Shown here: piece after piece, positions 26,932-36,143 of the stretch
Layout of the letters: every line of letters starts with the position of its first letter
How positions within the stretch are numbered: the stretch's first letter is position 1
Assembly (NCBI RefSeq): GCF_903166585.1
Contig: NZ_CAESCM010000008.1
Coordinates: forward strand, 186,001 to 250,000
Length of the DNA: 64,000 nucleotides
Source of the DNA: Pedobacter ghigonis
Lineage (GTDB): Bacteria > Bacteroidota > Bacteroidia > Sphingobacteriales > Sphingobacteriaceae
Direction: 5' to 3'
The notes under the pieces: generated by a model
What the model saw: only the letters and a program-made list of their open reading frames with translations
What the model was told of the DNA's origin: nothing
Database searches by the model: none
Translations under genes and position numbers: made by a program

Positions 26932-28159
26932 GGAATTAATTGAGCATATCAAATCACAGCTTCAAAGCCACGAGGAACAATATCCTGTGGGGGCCTGGGA
27001 GCGCTTTTCAGGAAAAGAAGAAAAGAAACGGCGGATTGCATTTTGGCCGTTATGGGCCGCTGCTGCCTTAATTTTTGTATTTGGCGGGGTATTTTTTGCA
27101 CTTAACTCCCAGGAACAAAAAAATGAGATCGCTGCTGTTAAACCTTATACTAAACAGCAGAATGACAAGGGTACTCAACTAAAAGTTGATAAAACCAGAG
27201 AGATTAAAGAAAATCCTGCACCTGTAACCACCCTTAATGGTACTAACGAAGCACTTTTAAGCATTAACAGAAATACTCAAAATACAAGCAATACAAAACC
27301 TTTAGCAGCTGAAAGCACTAACTATGCTGTGCTTCAAAATACTGAAGAAACTGGTTTAACCAACAGTAACCTACTCGATAATACCCTTAAAGGAATTAAT
27401 CTGGCTAATTCCCCGGTTAAACCTATAGATATTTTAAGCACGCAGAAGAAAACTGCACCTGCTCCTGTTCAAAGATTGAAATTTGAAGATTTACTGGCAC
27501 AGGATAGTCGTGATAATCAAAATAAGCCGGTTTCAAAAACAGGCCAGCCATCTAAATGGACACCTGATGTGTATGTGGCCCCTTCGATGGGAAATGACAA
27601 TAAGGTAACCATGAACTATGGTGTTTCCCTATCTTATGCTATAGCCAATAAATTGTCGATCAGTTCGGGTGTTTCCTATGCTTCAATCAGTACCACCGAA
27701 TCACTGAATGCTCAGGCTCCGCAAAGCTTATCGGGCAAAAATTTAACCTCAGTTGATGCCAAAGTGCGCGGAATAAACATTCCTTTGGAATTAAAATATA
27801 ACATCAGCGATAAACTATATACCGGTGTTGGTATTTCGGCATTAGCTGTAATCAACAACAGTCAGCAGAATAATTATATCGTTAATCAGGTGCAAAATGT
27901 TTCTTATTCTACAGCAAATGGTCTGGCCGATCAGAAAATGCTGATTGTACAGGAGAAAACAACTGAGCCGCAGCCCGAAAATAATATAGATCCGGATAAA
28001 TACATTGGGTTTTACAATTTCTCGCTGGGTTATAAACAGAAAATTTCGAAAAAGAATAACATTTCAATTGAGCCTTTTTTAAGGTTGCCCATGAAAACTT
28101 TCTCTAAAGAAAACCTGAATCTTACCAATGGTGGCTTGCGATTGAAGATCGATTTTTAG
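26915..28159 (+). CDS. Membrane-anchored anti-sigma-like protein with beta-barrel-like C-terminus
   Basis: 414 residues. The N-terminal cytoplasmic segment (1-40, with YPVGAWERFSGKEEKK) precedes one transmembrane helix (about 43-64, FWPLWAAAALIFVFGGVFFAL). A long Asn/Thr-rich periplasmic linker (to about 190) follows, then a domain with barrel-type strands (TPDVYVAPSMGNDNKVTMNYGVSLSYAI to GGLRLKIDF). The N-terminus and the overlap with the sigma gene suggest an anti-sigma role. The C-terminus looks like an outer-membrane barrel or periplasmic beta-sandwich, so topology is odd. Starts at 26915 or 26924. Confidence 0.75.
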   Translation: MKKMDKELIEHIKSQLQSHEEQYPVGAWERFSGKEEKKRRIAFWPLWAAAALIFVFGGVFFALNSQEQKNEIAAVKPYTKQQNDKGTQLKVDKTREIKENPAPVTTLNGTNEALLSINRNTQNTSNTKPLAAESTNYAVLQNTEETGLTNSNLLDNTLKGINLANSPVKPIDILSTQKKTAPAPVQRLKFEDLLAQDSRDNQNKPVSKTGQPSKWTPDVYVAPSMGNDNKVTMNYGVSLSYAIANKLSISSGVSYASISTTESLNAQAPQSLSGKNLTSVDAKVRGINIPLELKYNISDKLYTGVGISALAVINNSQQNNYIVNQVQNVSYSTANGLADQKMLIVQEKTTEPQPENNIDPDKYIGFYNFSLGYKQKISKKNNISIEPFLRLPMKTFSKENLNLTNGGLRLKIDF

Positions 28160-28178
28160 CCAATCGTTTAATATTTAT

Positions 28179-28186
28179 TATATTTG
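28179..28186 (+). promoter_or_regulatory. -7-like element at the Uma2 start
   Basis: TATATTTG matches TAnnTTTG exactly but overlaps the first codon of the only reasonable start (TTG at 28184). Either this is chance or initiation of this gene is unusual. Confidence 0.3.
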
Positions 28187-28828
28187 GTTAACGCCACTAC
28201 GAAAAATATTAAACCATATCCAACTGAGGAAGAACTTCCTCCTATTCAAACTGTTAACGAGGTAGATTTCGCTGGCTATTATAGCTATGCCGATTATTTG
28301 CGTTTTACTTTTGAAGAGCGTTTGGAAATTATTAAAGGACATGTTTTCAGAATGAGTCCTGCTCCTTCACGCCTTCACCAGCGCGTATTAACCAATATTT
28401 TTGGTCCAATTTATAACATCTTAAAAGGAAAACATTGTCAGGTGTACACTGATCCTTTTGATGTACGTCTGGCTAAGAAAACACAAGATAACAAAGAAGT
28501 TTTTACTGTAGTTCAGCCAGATATTGTTGTAGTTTGTGATCATGAAAAGCTGGATAAGCGGGGTTGTATTGGTGCACCCGATATTGTGGTTAAAATTTTA
28601 TCACTAGGCAACAATAAAAAGGAACTGATTAACAAATATGAAGTTTACGAAGAAGCCGGTGTTAAAGAATATTGGATTGTAAGTACTTCTGATAAAACAT
28701 TTTTCAGGTATATTCTTGATGAGGATAGTAAATTTAAGCCTACCAAATTACTTACCACCGGCGAGGAGGTAACTACCAGCATTTTACCGGGCTTTACACT
28801 GGTATTGGAAGAGGTTTTCGAGGATTAA
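28184..28828 (+). CDS. Uma2-type PD-(D/E)XK endonuclease-like protein, possibly degenerate
   Basis: About 214 residues of the Uma2 (DUF820) restriction-endonuclease-like fold: YSYADYLRFTFEERLEIIKGHVFRMSPAPSRLHQRV, then QPDIVVVCD and GVKEYWIV. The usual PDLVVEILSPS core is APDIVVKILSLGN here: the catalytic Glu is Lys (AAA for GAA) and Pro is Leu (CTA for CCA), both single transitions. The first in-frame start is TTG at 28184; no ATG comes before the conserved domain. These signs suggest inactivity or decay, although the frame is intact. Confidence 0.7.
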   Translation: MVNATTKNIKPYPTEEELPPIQTVNEVDFAGYYSYADYLRFTFEERLEIIKGHVFRMSPAPSRLHQRVLTNIFGPIYNILKGKHCQVYTDPFDVRLAKKTQDNKEVFTVVQPDIVVVCDHEKLDKRGCIGAPDIVVKILSLGNNKKELINKYEVYEEAGVKEYWIVSTSDKTFFRYILDEDSKFKPTKLLTTGEEVTTSILPGFTLVLEEVFED

Positions 28829-28843
28829 ACGTGGATATCAACG

Positions 28844-28895
28844 AAAGAAGTCAAGTTTGAATGGCAAAGTTGCTATTTAAACTTGACTTCTTTGA
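28844..28895. terminator. Long-stem bidirectional terminator
   Basis: A 19-bp stem with one G-T pair (28844-28862 with 28875-28893) and 12-base loop lies between the convergent Uma2 and slyD genes. The T-run is weak on the right and weak-to-moderate on the left. Confidence 0.7.
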
Positions 28896-28912
28896 AATCG
28901 CTTATTTATGAC

Positions 28913-29419
28913 TTAGTGACCTGAATGACCATCAGCACCGTGTGCGTGACCATGAGCCAACTCATCTTGTGTAGCTTCGCGTACGTTTAAAATCACACCA
29001 TTAAATACCAGGTTTTTACCTGCCATTGGGTGGTTTAAATCTACAGAAATGGTATCTTCGTGCACAGCAGTAACGCCTGCTCTGAACTGGTTACCATTGT
29101 TATCCTGCAAAGGAATCACATCACCAACATTTGGCAATTCGCCACCAGCTTCAGTAAACATGGTTTTTGGCAAATCAGCAAAAGCACCTGGATCAATTGT
29201 TCCGTAACCATCTTCAGCAGATAATTCGAAAGCATATTCATCACCAGTTTTTAAGCCGGTTAAATGCTCTTCAAACTTAGGCAACATCATGCCTACGCCA
29301 TATAAAAATACTAAAGGATTTTGCTCATCGGCTTTTTCTACAAAAACCTGTTGTCCTTCTTCGTTAGTAGTATGCAATTCGTAAGTTAATGCGACTACTG
29401 AGTTTGGTGAAATATTCAT
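28913..29419 (-). CDS. slyD: SlyD-type FKBP peptidyl-prolyl isomerase
   Basis: 168 residues. FKBP core SVVALTYELHT, PLVFLYGVGMMLPKFEEHLTGLKTGDEYAFELSAEDGYGTIDPGAF with an insert-in-flap domain (TMFTEAGGELPNVGDVIPLQDNNGNQF), then DLNHPMAGKNLVFNGVIL. The tail is His-rich (AHGHAHGADGHSGH), a metal-binding feature of SlyD. It catalyses prolyl isomerisation and binds nickel or other divalent metals. It follows the DUF255 gene by 10 bases and is probably cotranscribed. Confidence 0.92.
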   Translation of the reverse strand: MNISPNSVVALTYELHTTNEEGQQVFVEKADEQNPLVFLYGVGMMLPKFEEHLTGLKTGDEYAFELSAEDGYGTIDPGAFADLPKTMFTEAGGELPNVGDVIPLQDNNGNQFRAGVTAVHEDTISVDLNHPMAGKNLVFNGVILNVREATQDELAHGHAHGADGHSGH

Positions 29420-29429
29420 CTATTTTTCT

Positions 29430-31439
29430 TTATTGTATGTGCGTTAATGCTTCCTCAACAGTGTTAACCGGTAACTGGCATACTTTATTTCGGCAAATAT
29501 AAACTTTTGTTTCATTGCTTTGCTTACCTTTTAACAGCGGCAGGTTACTTTTTGTTCCGCCCAACACAATTTTGTTCGGAATATAATGTCCGCTTAATGC
29601 CAGTTTAATCACTTCACTTTCTAATCCGGTAATGGCAATTTCGTTTGTACCATAAACTTCGTTTAATAACTGTATGGCCCAGTTAGAATAAGCCGAACCA
29701 TAGGTTTTAATTTTAGGTTCTACCGCAGCTAGCATTTCTGCAGCTTTTTCGGTATAACTTTCCAAATCAAAAAGCAGTCCAAGTTTTTTAAGGTTCTGTG
29801 CCATGGCAGAGTTAGAAGCCGGAATTACGTTATCCATTACCTCGTGTTTACGGGCAATTAAATCTTCCCCTTCAGCAGAGGTATAAAAGAACATAGGCGA
29901 ATCTGTATCTGTAAAATTGGCGATTACGTAATCCGCTAATATTTTTGCTTCATCCAGCCACTTTTCATCGAAATCATATTCGTACAGGGCAATTAAAGCT
30001 TCAATCAGAAAAGCATAATCATCGAGAAAACCGGTAATAGATGCTTTTGTGTTTTTATAGTTGCGGTATAAACCACCTTCTGCCGATCTCAGGTTAGTTA
30101 ATATAAATCTGGCTGCCGCCGAAGCCCTGTCGTAATAAGGTTTATGGCTTAAAACAGTTGCAGCATCGGCCAGGGCCTTAATCATCATGCCGTTCCAGGC
30201 AGTTAAGCATTTATCATCCAAACCAGGCCTAACACGCTTATCTCGCTCAGCCATTAGTTTAGCTTTGGCAGCTTCTACCTTATTGTACAGGGTTTCTGTA
30301 TCAATCCCGAATTTATGTATTAAATCATCGTCATTAACGGTTTTACGCAAAATATTGGTTTGCTCTTCTTCCCAATTGCCTTCTTCAGTAACATTGTAGT
30401 ACTCGCCTATCAAAGCAGCATCACTGTCTAATACAGCATCAAAAGCCGCTTTATCCCAAACATAGAACTTACCTTCCACCCCTTCGCTATCTGCATCCAG
30501 GGCCGAATAAAATAAGCCATCAGCCGAAGTCATTTCGTTAAAAACCCATTCAATGGTTTCGGTTGCAATTTGTTTAAAGGAATTGAACCGGGTACACTGA
30601 TATGCCTCTGTATATAAACTGATTAATTGGGCGTTATCGTAAAGCATCTTTTCAAAATGTGGTACGTGCCATTTATCATCTACTGAATAACGGGCAAAAC
30701 CACCTCCAATCTGATCGTAAATACCACCGCGTCCCATTTCTTCGAGGGTATGGCAAACAGCTGTAAAAACAGATTGATCGTCGTTTAAAAATCCATAACG
30801 CAACAGAAACACCCAGTTATTGGGTAATGGAAATTTTGGTGCCCGGTTGTAACCACCATAACCAATGTCGAAATGACGTTTCCAGGGTTCGATAATTTCA
30901 GTCAAATGTTCTTTGGTATAATCATCCTGGTTAACTGCCGGAATTATCTTTTCGCTTTCCCGGATACCCGAAGTTAGCCTTTCGGCATATTGGATGGCTT
31001 TATCAGGTTCATTTGCCCATAAGCCAGCCACATTTTCCAGGATATTGATCCAATCGTTCTTTCTAAAATAAGTTCCTCCATAAATCGGACGCTGATCGGG
31101 AAGGCAGATACAATTTAATGGCCAGCCGCCGCTGCCGGTCATGAGTTGAATGGCGTACATGTAAATCTGGTCGATATCGGGACGTTCCTCACGATCGACC
31201 TTTATGCACACAAAATGCCGGTTCATTACTTCGGCTACTTCGTGGTTTTCGAAACTTTCGCGTTCCATTACATGGCACCAATGGCAGGCAGAATAACCTA
31301 TACTGACTAAAATCAGTTTGTTTTCGGCTTTGGCTTTTGCTAATGCTTCTGTCCCCCATTCGTACCAATCAACCGGATTATGGGCATGTTGTAGTAAATA
31401 AGGTGAAGAAGCGTGGATTAAATTATTGGTTTCTGACAT
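29430..31439 (-). CDS. Thioredoxin-fold DUF255 protein (YyaL/SPATA20 family)
   Basis: 669 residues. The N-terminal thioredoxin-like domain has [14 protein letters not shown] (CxxC), preceded by [23 protein letters not shown], the signature of this family. The rest is an alpha/alpha toroid like those of glycosidases or epimerases (about 190-640). Reaction unknown; conservation from bacteria to animals implies a housekeeping role. No signal peptide, so cytoplasmic. Cotranscribed with slyD. Confidence 0.92.
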   Translation of the reverse strand: MSETNNLIHASSPYLLQHAHNPVDWYEWGTEALAKAKAENKLILVSIGYSACHWCHVMERESFENHEVAEVMNRHFVCIKVDREERPDIDQIYMYAIQLMTGSGGWPLNCICLPDQRPIYGGTYFRKNDWINILENVAGLWANEPDKAIQYAERLTSGIRESEKIIPAVNQDDYTKEHLTEIIEPWKRHFDIGYGGYNRAPKFPLPNNWVFLLRYGFLNDDQSVFTAVCHTLEEMGRGGIYDQIGGGFARYSVDDKWHVPHFEKMLYDNAQLISLYTEAYQCTRFNSFKQIATETIEWVFNEMTSADGLFYSALDADSEGVEGKFYVWDKAAFDAVLDSDAALIGEYYNVTEEGNWEEEQTNILRKTVNDDDLIHKFGIDTETLYNKVEAAKAKLMAERDKRVRPGLDDKCLTAWNGMMIKALADAATVLSHKPYYDRASAAARFILTNLRSAEGGLYRNYKNTKASITGFLDDYAFLIEALIALYEYDFDEKWLDEAKILADYVIANFTDTDSPMFFYTSAEGEDLIARKHEVMDNVIPASNSAMAQNLKKLGLLFDLESYTEKAAEMLAAVEPKIKTYGSAYSNWAIQLLNEVYGTNEIAITGLESEVIKLALSGHYIPNKIVLGGTKSNLPLLKGKQSNETKVYICRNKVCQLPVNTVEEALTHIQ

Positions 31440-31554
31440 GTTAGCAACAGGGAAAATGGAGTTTTAATTTGAAGCGTAAATCTATTAATAATCTACAAAC
31501 CTGTTTCTATTTAGTTTTTGTTTTTATACTTTAGTTGAGAAATCTGCTTGATGA

Positions 31555-32538
31555 ATGGAGTTGACAACAAATGAGTTATTTAATGCCATAAGAGAGATTG
31601 TAAACCAATCTCGTTTAAAAATATTCCGTGCCGCAAATTCTGCACTGCTGGAATCATACTGGCAAATTGGAAAACTTATTGTTGAAGACGAACAACAGGG
31701 AAAACTGCGTGCAGATTACGGGAAAGCAACGTTGAAAAATCTCTCAATTCAATTAACTTTAGAATTTGGAAAAGGCTTCGACGAACGAAATTTGAATAAT
31801 ATGAGGTCGTTTTATTCTGCATTTCCGATTTGGTACGCATTGCGTACCGAATTGAGCTGGACGCATTATCGGATCTTATCCCGAGTAGATTCTGAAGAAA
31901 AAAGAAAATTCCACATCAATGAATCTATAACCTCTAACTGGAACAGTAGAGAACTACAGAGGCAGATTAATTCCCTATCTTATGAAAGAGCTATAGCAGC
32001 TCCAAAAGAAATTAAAACCCAAGCCAATATTCAGGATTACATTAAAGATCCCTATATATTTGAATTTTTAGGATTGAATCCTGATATTAAAAACACAGAG
32101 AGGAGCTTAGAATCTGCAATTATAAACCATCTTCAAAAATTTTTATTGGAGTTTGGCAAAGGTTTTGCCTTTGTTGCCCGTCAACAGCATATAGCTACAG
32201 ATACTTCAGACTTTTACATCGATCTTGTGTTTTACAATTACATTTTAAAATGTTTTGTGATTATCGATCTTAAGACGACAAGTTTAAGTCACCAGGATAT
32301 TGGCCAAATTGACATGTACGTTAGGATGTTCGACGATTTGAAAAGAAACGACGGCGACAATCCGACCATTGGCCTGTTACTCTGTACCGAAAAAGATGAA
32401 ACGATAGTAAAATATTCCGTTTTAAGCGACAAAAATCAACTTTTTGCCAGCAAATACCTATTGTACTTACCGAAAGAGGAAGAGTTAAAAGCAATGATAG
32501 AACAGGACAGACAACGTTTCGAATTAGACAACCTATAA
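31555..32538 (+). CDS. YhcG-like PD-(D/E)XK nuclease (DUF1016)
   Basis: 327 residues. The N-terminal half (about 1-150) is DUF1016_N, with ESYWQIGKLIVEDEQQGKLRADYGK and LNNMRSFYSAFP. The C-terminal half is the nuclease with FYIDLVFYNYILKCFVIIDLKTTSLSHQDIGQIDMYVRMFDD, where D-x-K in IDLK is normal for the family. YhcG-like proteins are implicated in phage defence, genome maintenance or toxin-antitoxin-like functions. It stands alone with no methylase or specificity subunit nearby. Base use does not differ strongly from its neighbours. Confidence 0.85.
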   Translation: MELTTNELFNAIREIVNQSRLKIFRAANSALLESYWQIGKLIVEDEQQGKLRADYGKATLKNLSIQLTLEFGKGFDERNLNNMRSFYSAFPIWYALRTELSWTHYRILSRVDSEEKRKFHINESITSNWNSRELQRQINSLSYERAIAAPKEIKTQANIQDYIKDPYIFEFLGLNPDIKNTERSLESAIINHLQKFLLEFGKGFAFVARQQHIATDTSDFYIDLVFYNYILKCFVIIDLKTTSLSHQDIGQIDMYVRMFDDLKRNDGDNPTIGLLLCTEKDETIVKYSVLSDKNQLFASKYLLYLPKEEELKAMIEQDRQRFELDNL

Positions 32539-32577
32539 ATCCTACACCCTCAGCCTTATACCTCAAGCCTTAAAAAC

Positions 32578-33675
32578 ATGAAAATCACCCATACCGAAAT
32601 ATACCGCTTTAGCATCACCATGGAGCCTTTCGTGATTGCAACAGGTACCATGCACTTTGCACAAAATGTATTGGTGCGCATTTACACCGACGCAGGCATC
32701 CACGGCATTGGCGAATGTTCTGCATTCCCGATGATTGTAGGCGAAACGCAGGAAACCTGTATTGCTATGGCTAAAGATTTTGCCGCCATTTTAAAAGGCA
32801 AAGATCCGTTAGATATTCCGGAGCGAATGAATGATTTGCTGGGTTATGCCGATCATAACAGCACCATTAAAAGTGCTTTTGACATGGCTTTGTTTGATAT
32901 TGCGGCTAAACATGCCAATTTACCCCTATACAAATTCTTAGGTGGACAAAAACGTATCATTGAAACCGATATGACGATTGGTATTGACACACCTGAAGGA
33001 ATGGCCAATACTGCATTAAAATATAAAAGCCAGGGGTGCCGCATCCTTAAAATTAAACTGGGCAAAAACGTCCATGATGATATAGAACGGGTAAAACACA
33101 TCCGCGAGGCTGTTGGCGAAGCAATAACCTTACGCCTGGATGCCAACCAGGGCTGGAGTTTTGATGATGCCCTGTTTGCCTTGGGTGCACTTGAAAAATA
33201 TAATATTGAATTTTGCGAACAACCCATGCGCACCTGGTACGATGACAAACTACCCGAACTTAACCTCAATTCGCCAATTAAACTAATGGCCGATGAAAGT
33301 TGCTACAACCACCACGATGCCCGAAAACTGATTAACAGCCAGTCGACAACCTACCTGAACATCAAATTTTCTAAATCTGGAGGAATCTTAGAAGCACAGA
33401 AGATACACGAAGAGGCTTTGCAAACCGGTGTTAAATGCATGATTGGCAGTATGCTCGAAACCAGAATTGCACTAAGTGCTAACCTGCATTTCGCATACGC
33501 GAGCCCGAATGTAGAGTTTTTTGATCTTGATACAGCTTTATTAGGCCACCTGGTTGATCCGGTTGTTGGTGGATTAACCTATAATGGCTACTTTTTGGAT
33601 GTACCAGATGAAATTGGTATTGGTGCTGAAGCAGATGAATTTTTCTTAGAAAAATGCGAAAGCTGGACGGTTTAG
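32578..33675 (+). CDS. Dipeptide epimerase (L-Ala-D/L-Glu epimerase type)
   Basis: 365 residues, enolase superfamily, muconate lactonising subgroup. N-terminal capping domain, then barrel motifs RILKIKLG (KxK base), LRLDANQGW (metal Asp), EFCEQP (metal Glu), LMADES (metal Asp) and LNIKFSKSGG (second Lys base); all five are visible. Known members epimerise L-Ala-D-Glu from peptidoglycan recycling. Its convergent neighbour is a GH25 lysozyme, consistent with cell-wall turnover, though they are separate transcripts. Start 39 bases after the YhcG gene. Confidence 0.92.
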   Translation: MKITHTEIYRFSITMEPFVIATGTMHFAQNVLVRIYTDAGIHGIGECSAFPMIVGETQETCIAMAKDFAAILKGKDPLDIPERMNDLLGYADHNSTIKSAFDMALFDIAAKHANLPLYKFLGGQKRIIETDMTIGIDTPEGMANTALKYKSQGCRILKIKLGKNVHDDIERVKHIREAVGEAITLRLDANQGWSFDDALFALGALEKYNIEFCEQPMRTWYDDKLPELNLNSPIKLMADESCYNHHDARKLINSQSTTYLNIKFSKSGGILEAQKIHEEALQTGVKCMIGSMLETRIALSANLHFAYASPNVEFFDLDTALLGHLVDPVVGGLTYNGYFLDVPDEIGIGAEADEFFLEKCESWTV

Positions 33676-33966
33676 TTCATTCGTTCAATAGTCATTTGTT
33701 CATTGGATCTTGCCAACGCCATATAATGTTCATTGGTTCAATAGTCATTTGTTTATTGGTATGCATAGTTGTTATTTTTTCAGCGCAAATTATTCAAAGA
33801 AAGCATTATACGTTTATTAACTTATGCCTAAAAGCTATTGCCAATAGTTATGGCTCAAATATTAACAATTTAACTAATTGTTTATTAGGGCTTAAAACTT
33901 AACCTACCGACTTTTTTTTTGCGACATGATGAATGAACTAATGATCAATGAACAAATGAACCACTA
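33675..33966. repeat. Inverted/direct repeat cluster between convergent genes
   Basis: Two 32-bp direct repeats at 33675-33706 and 33728-33759 differ at two bases, core GTTCAATAGTCATTTGTT. Inverted copies of the same wording lie at 33926-33972 (caatgaacaaatgaacc). The centre (33760-33925) is unremarkable AT-rich sequence, with no gene. Confidence 0.75.
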
Positions 33967-34863
33967 CTAATGAACCAGCATCTTATCCAGTGCCAAACTA
34001 TCACCGTTAAAAGCATTAAAATCTACCACATGGCCAATGCCGTTTATTTTGGCTTTATCAGAATGTTGCCAGAATTTCCAGCGGCTATTATCCAGTCGTA
34101 ATTTAGGTTGATAGTAATGCGCAATCCACAAAGGGTAATCGCTGAAATGAGTATCCAGGTAATCTTCATAAAACTTAAGTCCGGTATAGATTATTGGCCT
34201 TACTTTGGTTTTCAGTTCTACGTAATTCAGGAAATCGGACAGTTCGGCGCGCATTTTTAGCGGAGAAACACCATCCAGCGATTCAATATCAACCACAGGA
34301 GGCAAATCGCCCTTCTCTACATTTACCACCTGCAAAAAGAATTTAGCTTGTGTTTTTCCATCTTTACGAGGCCTGAAAAAATGATAGGCTCCGCAAATAA
34401 TACCGGATTTAGGTGCTTCGCGCCAGTTGCGCTGAAAGTATGGATCGACCATTAAAACGCCTTCTGTAGCTTTGATAAAAGCAAAACTGATTTGCACCTC
34501 ATCTTCCTTCATCGACTTTACTTTGGGCCAGTTTATTTTGCCCTGGTAATAGGAAACATCGATGCCGTGAACGGTATATTTTTTAGGAATTTTGATATTA
34601 AAACTCTCGTATGTGCGGTAGTTGGGATCTTGCCCCCAATCTTTAACCCAACGCCAGGTAGCTACAAAACCCTTCAAAATATAACCGTAATATAGTGGGG
34701 AAAGTAAAACCAGCAACAGAGCTGCAATGGCGATTTTAAGCTGTACAGGAATTTTAGTCTGTTTTTTTTTGCTGGCTGCAGGTTTCCTGACCGCCGGTTT
34801 TCGGACAACAGCTTTACGGGTAACAGGCTTTTTAACAATTGGGGTTTTTCTCTCTGGCGGCAT
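33967..34863 (-). CDS. GH25 lysozyme, membrane-anchored
   Basis: 298 residues. A Lys/Pro/Arg-rich cytoplasmic tail (1-40, repeated RKPAVRKPA) leads to one transmembrane helix (about 42-60, LKIAIAALLLVLLSPLYYGYIL), so a type II inner-membrane protein. The GH25 barrel has HGIDVSYYQGKINWPKVK (catalytic Asp), FAFIKATEG, CGAYHFFRP, PPVVDIES (catalytic Asp-Glu) and LWIAHYY. It cleaves the MurNAc-GlcNAc bond. The basic tail could bind nucleic acid or phospholipid; that is inference. Confidence 0.92.
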   Translation of the reverse strand: MPPERKTPIVKKPVTRKAVVRKPAVRKPAASKKKQTKIPVQLKIAIAALLLVLLSPLYYGYILKGFVATWRWVKDWGQDPNYRTYESFNIKIPKKYTVHGIDVSYYQGKINWPKVKSMKEDEVQISFAFIKATEGVLMVDPYFQRNWREAPKSGIICGAYHFFRPRKDGKTQAKFFLQVVNVEKGDLPPVVDIESLDGVSPLKMRAELSDFLNYVELKTKVRPIIYTGLKFYEDYLDTHFSDYPLWIAHYYQPKLRLDNSRWKFWQHSDKAKINGIGHVVDFNAFNGDSLALDKMLVH

Positions 34864-34952
34864 ATCCTATTTCTGCCTCTAATTTGGGTAAAATCTTTAA
34901 ATTAAAAAATCGTTTTTATAAAAGGAGGCCTCTTTACAGGCTCTCCTATTTA

Positions 34953-35948
34953 CTATTTCAATTTCATGCTTCTGGTACTCACCTTAAAACCTGTGCGTTG
35001 GGTAGCGCTATATTGAAAGAACAGATTTTTTGAATCTTTTTCATCTAACATTACCTTCTCCAGTAAATTGAGGGATGAGTCCCGAAAACCTAAAAAATTA
35101 TCCTTGTACACTTTAATTTCAGTAGTGTAATAAAGGTCTTTTGTTTCACAGTCACCAATGTCATATTTTACCTCGTCAAAAAGCCACTCGCCCTGATTAG
35201 AATTACTTATAATATGCTTCATGCAGGCCAAGTCAAAATTGATCAGGGTTTTCAGATTAGTCGGTGTTTTCTCACTTCTTGTTTTAGTACTAAGGTTTAC
35301 TTTAATTTCCTGCGGTAAATAAACTACATCTGGTCCCAGTTGACTAGCAATGTTGAGCATAATAAAAACCTGAGGTTCAGTAATCAGGGCCCGGTTCAAA
35401 GTTTCGCTTAAAACAATATCAATTTCTTTATCTGGTAAAACATAAGTGGTCGCATCGGCAATTTCAATGCGCTTTATATACCTTTCCAGGCCAAAAGCTG
35501 CAATTACATCAAGGAGTTTGTTGTAACTGTTTTGATTGATTTCCAACAGTGAAAACTGAACCTCTTCAGGACTAAATTGTATCATAACCGGCAATGCCAG
35601 CGCTGCAAAAGGCCCTGTACCTGCGTAAAGCACCTGAACCGGACCTTCTTTTTGTGCCAGCTTGTCTTTGATGGCTAAATAAAGTCCCCTGCAAAAACGT
35701 TGCGTTCTGAAAATTTCTTTTACACAAAAAGCAGCCCAAAACGTCCCAATGGCATCGCCGTAAGGCAGCTCAATAAATTCCCTGTCTACAACATTGTCTG
35801 GCTGTATGGCACCAATATCGAAAAGGAGCGTGGTATAATCGGCAATAGCAGGAGCCAGCTGGTCATGAAAATGGTCTGGTTTTAAAATATAGTTACTGAT
35901 GTTACGCAGTTTTTCGATTGGCGTTTGCGTTTGAGGCGTGAATTTAAT
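34953..35948 (-). CDS. SAM-dependent methyltransferase-like protein with no normal start codon
   Basis: The frame is open from 35957 to 34953. The SAM motif VQVLYAGTGPFAALALP is followed by FSLLEINQNSY (acidic motif II) and IDIVLSETLNRAL (catalytic region, PRMT-like). The extension upstream of it is coding-like and conserved-looking (IEKLRNISNYILKPDHFHDQL, DREFIELPYGDAIGTFWAAF, RTQRFCRGLYLAIKDKL), so the gene begins well before the first GTG at 35633. No ATG, GTG or TTG occurs in this part. ATT at 35948 is a guess; a frameshift or a lost start is equally possible. Product substrate unknown. Confidence 0.6.
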   Translation of the reverse strand: MKFTPQTQTPIEKLRNISNYILKPDHFHDQLAPAIADYTTLLFDIGAIQPDNVVDREFIELPYGDAIGTFWAAFCVKEIFRTQRFCRGLYLAIKDKLAQKEGPVQVLYAGTGPFAALALPVMIQFSPEEVQFSLLEINQNSYNKLLDVIAAFGLERYIKRIEIADATTYVLPDKEIDIVLSETLNRALITEPQVFIMLNIASQLGPDVVYLPQEIKVNLSTKTRSEKTPTNLKTLINFDLACMKHIISNSNQGEWLFDEVKYDIGDCETKDLYYTTEIKVYKDNFLGFRDSSLNLLEKVMLDEKDSKNLFFQYSATQRTGFKVSTRSMKLK

Positions 35949-36117
35949 TGGATTACACTAAGACTAAAATAAGATTCTTGAAAGATAAAGAAGTATATAA
36001 ATATTCGGGCATAATACAGCCGAAATATGCTAAAAATTCTAAAAGTAATAACCTGCATGTTTTTGTAAAAAGAGCCAGACAAGTCTAATTTTAGCCTTTA
36101 AATCAGTAATGCTTTGT

Positions 36118-36125
36118 TATTTTTG
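36118..36125 (+). promoter_or_regulatory. -7 element (TATTTTTG) for the MFS gene
   Basis: Exact TAnnTTTG match 18 bases before the ATG at 36144. No convincing -33 element. Confidence 0.45.
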
Positions 36126-36143
36126 TCTGATTAAGCTCGACCA

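Noticed and set aside
31555..32538. Phage-defence island around the YhcG-like nuclease
   Set aside because: Neighbours are housekeeping or metabolic genes; no methylase, integrase or other defence gene is nearby.
33654..33902. 82-codon open frame over the repeat cluster
   Set aside because: Overlaps the epimerase end and consists of translated GTTCATT repeats.
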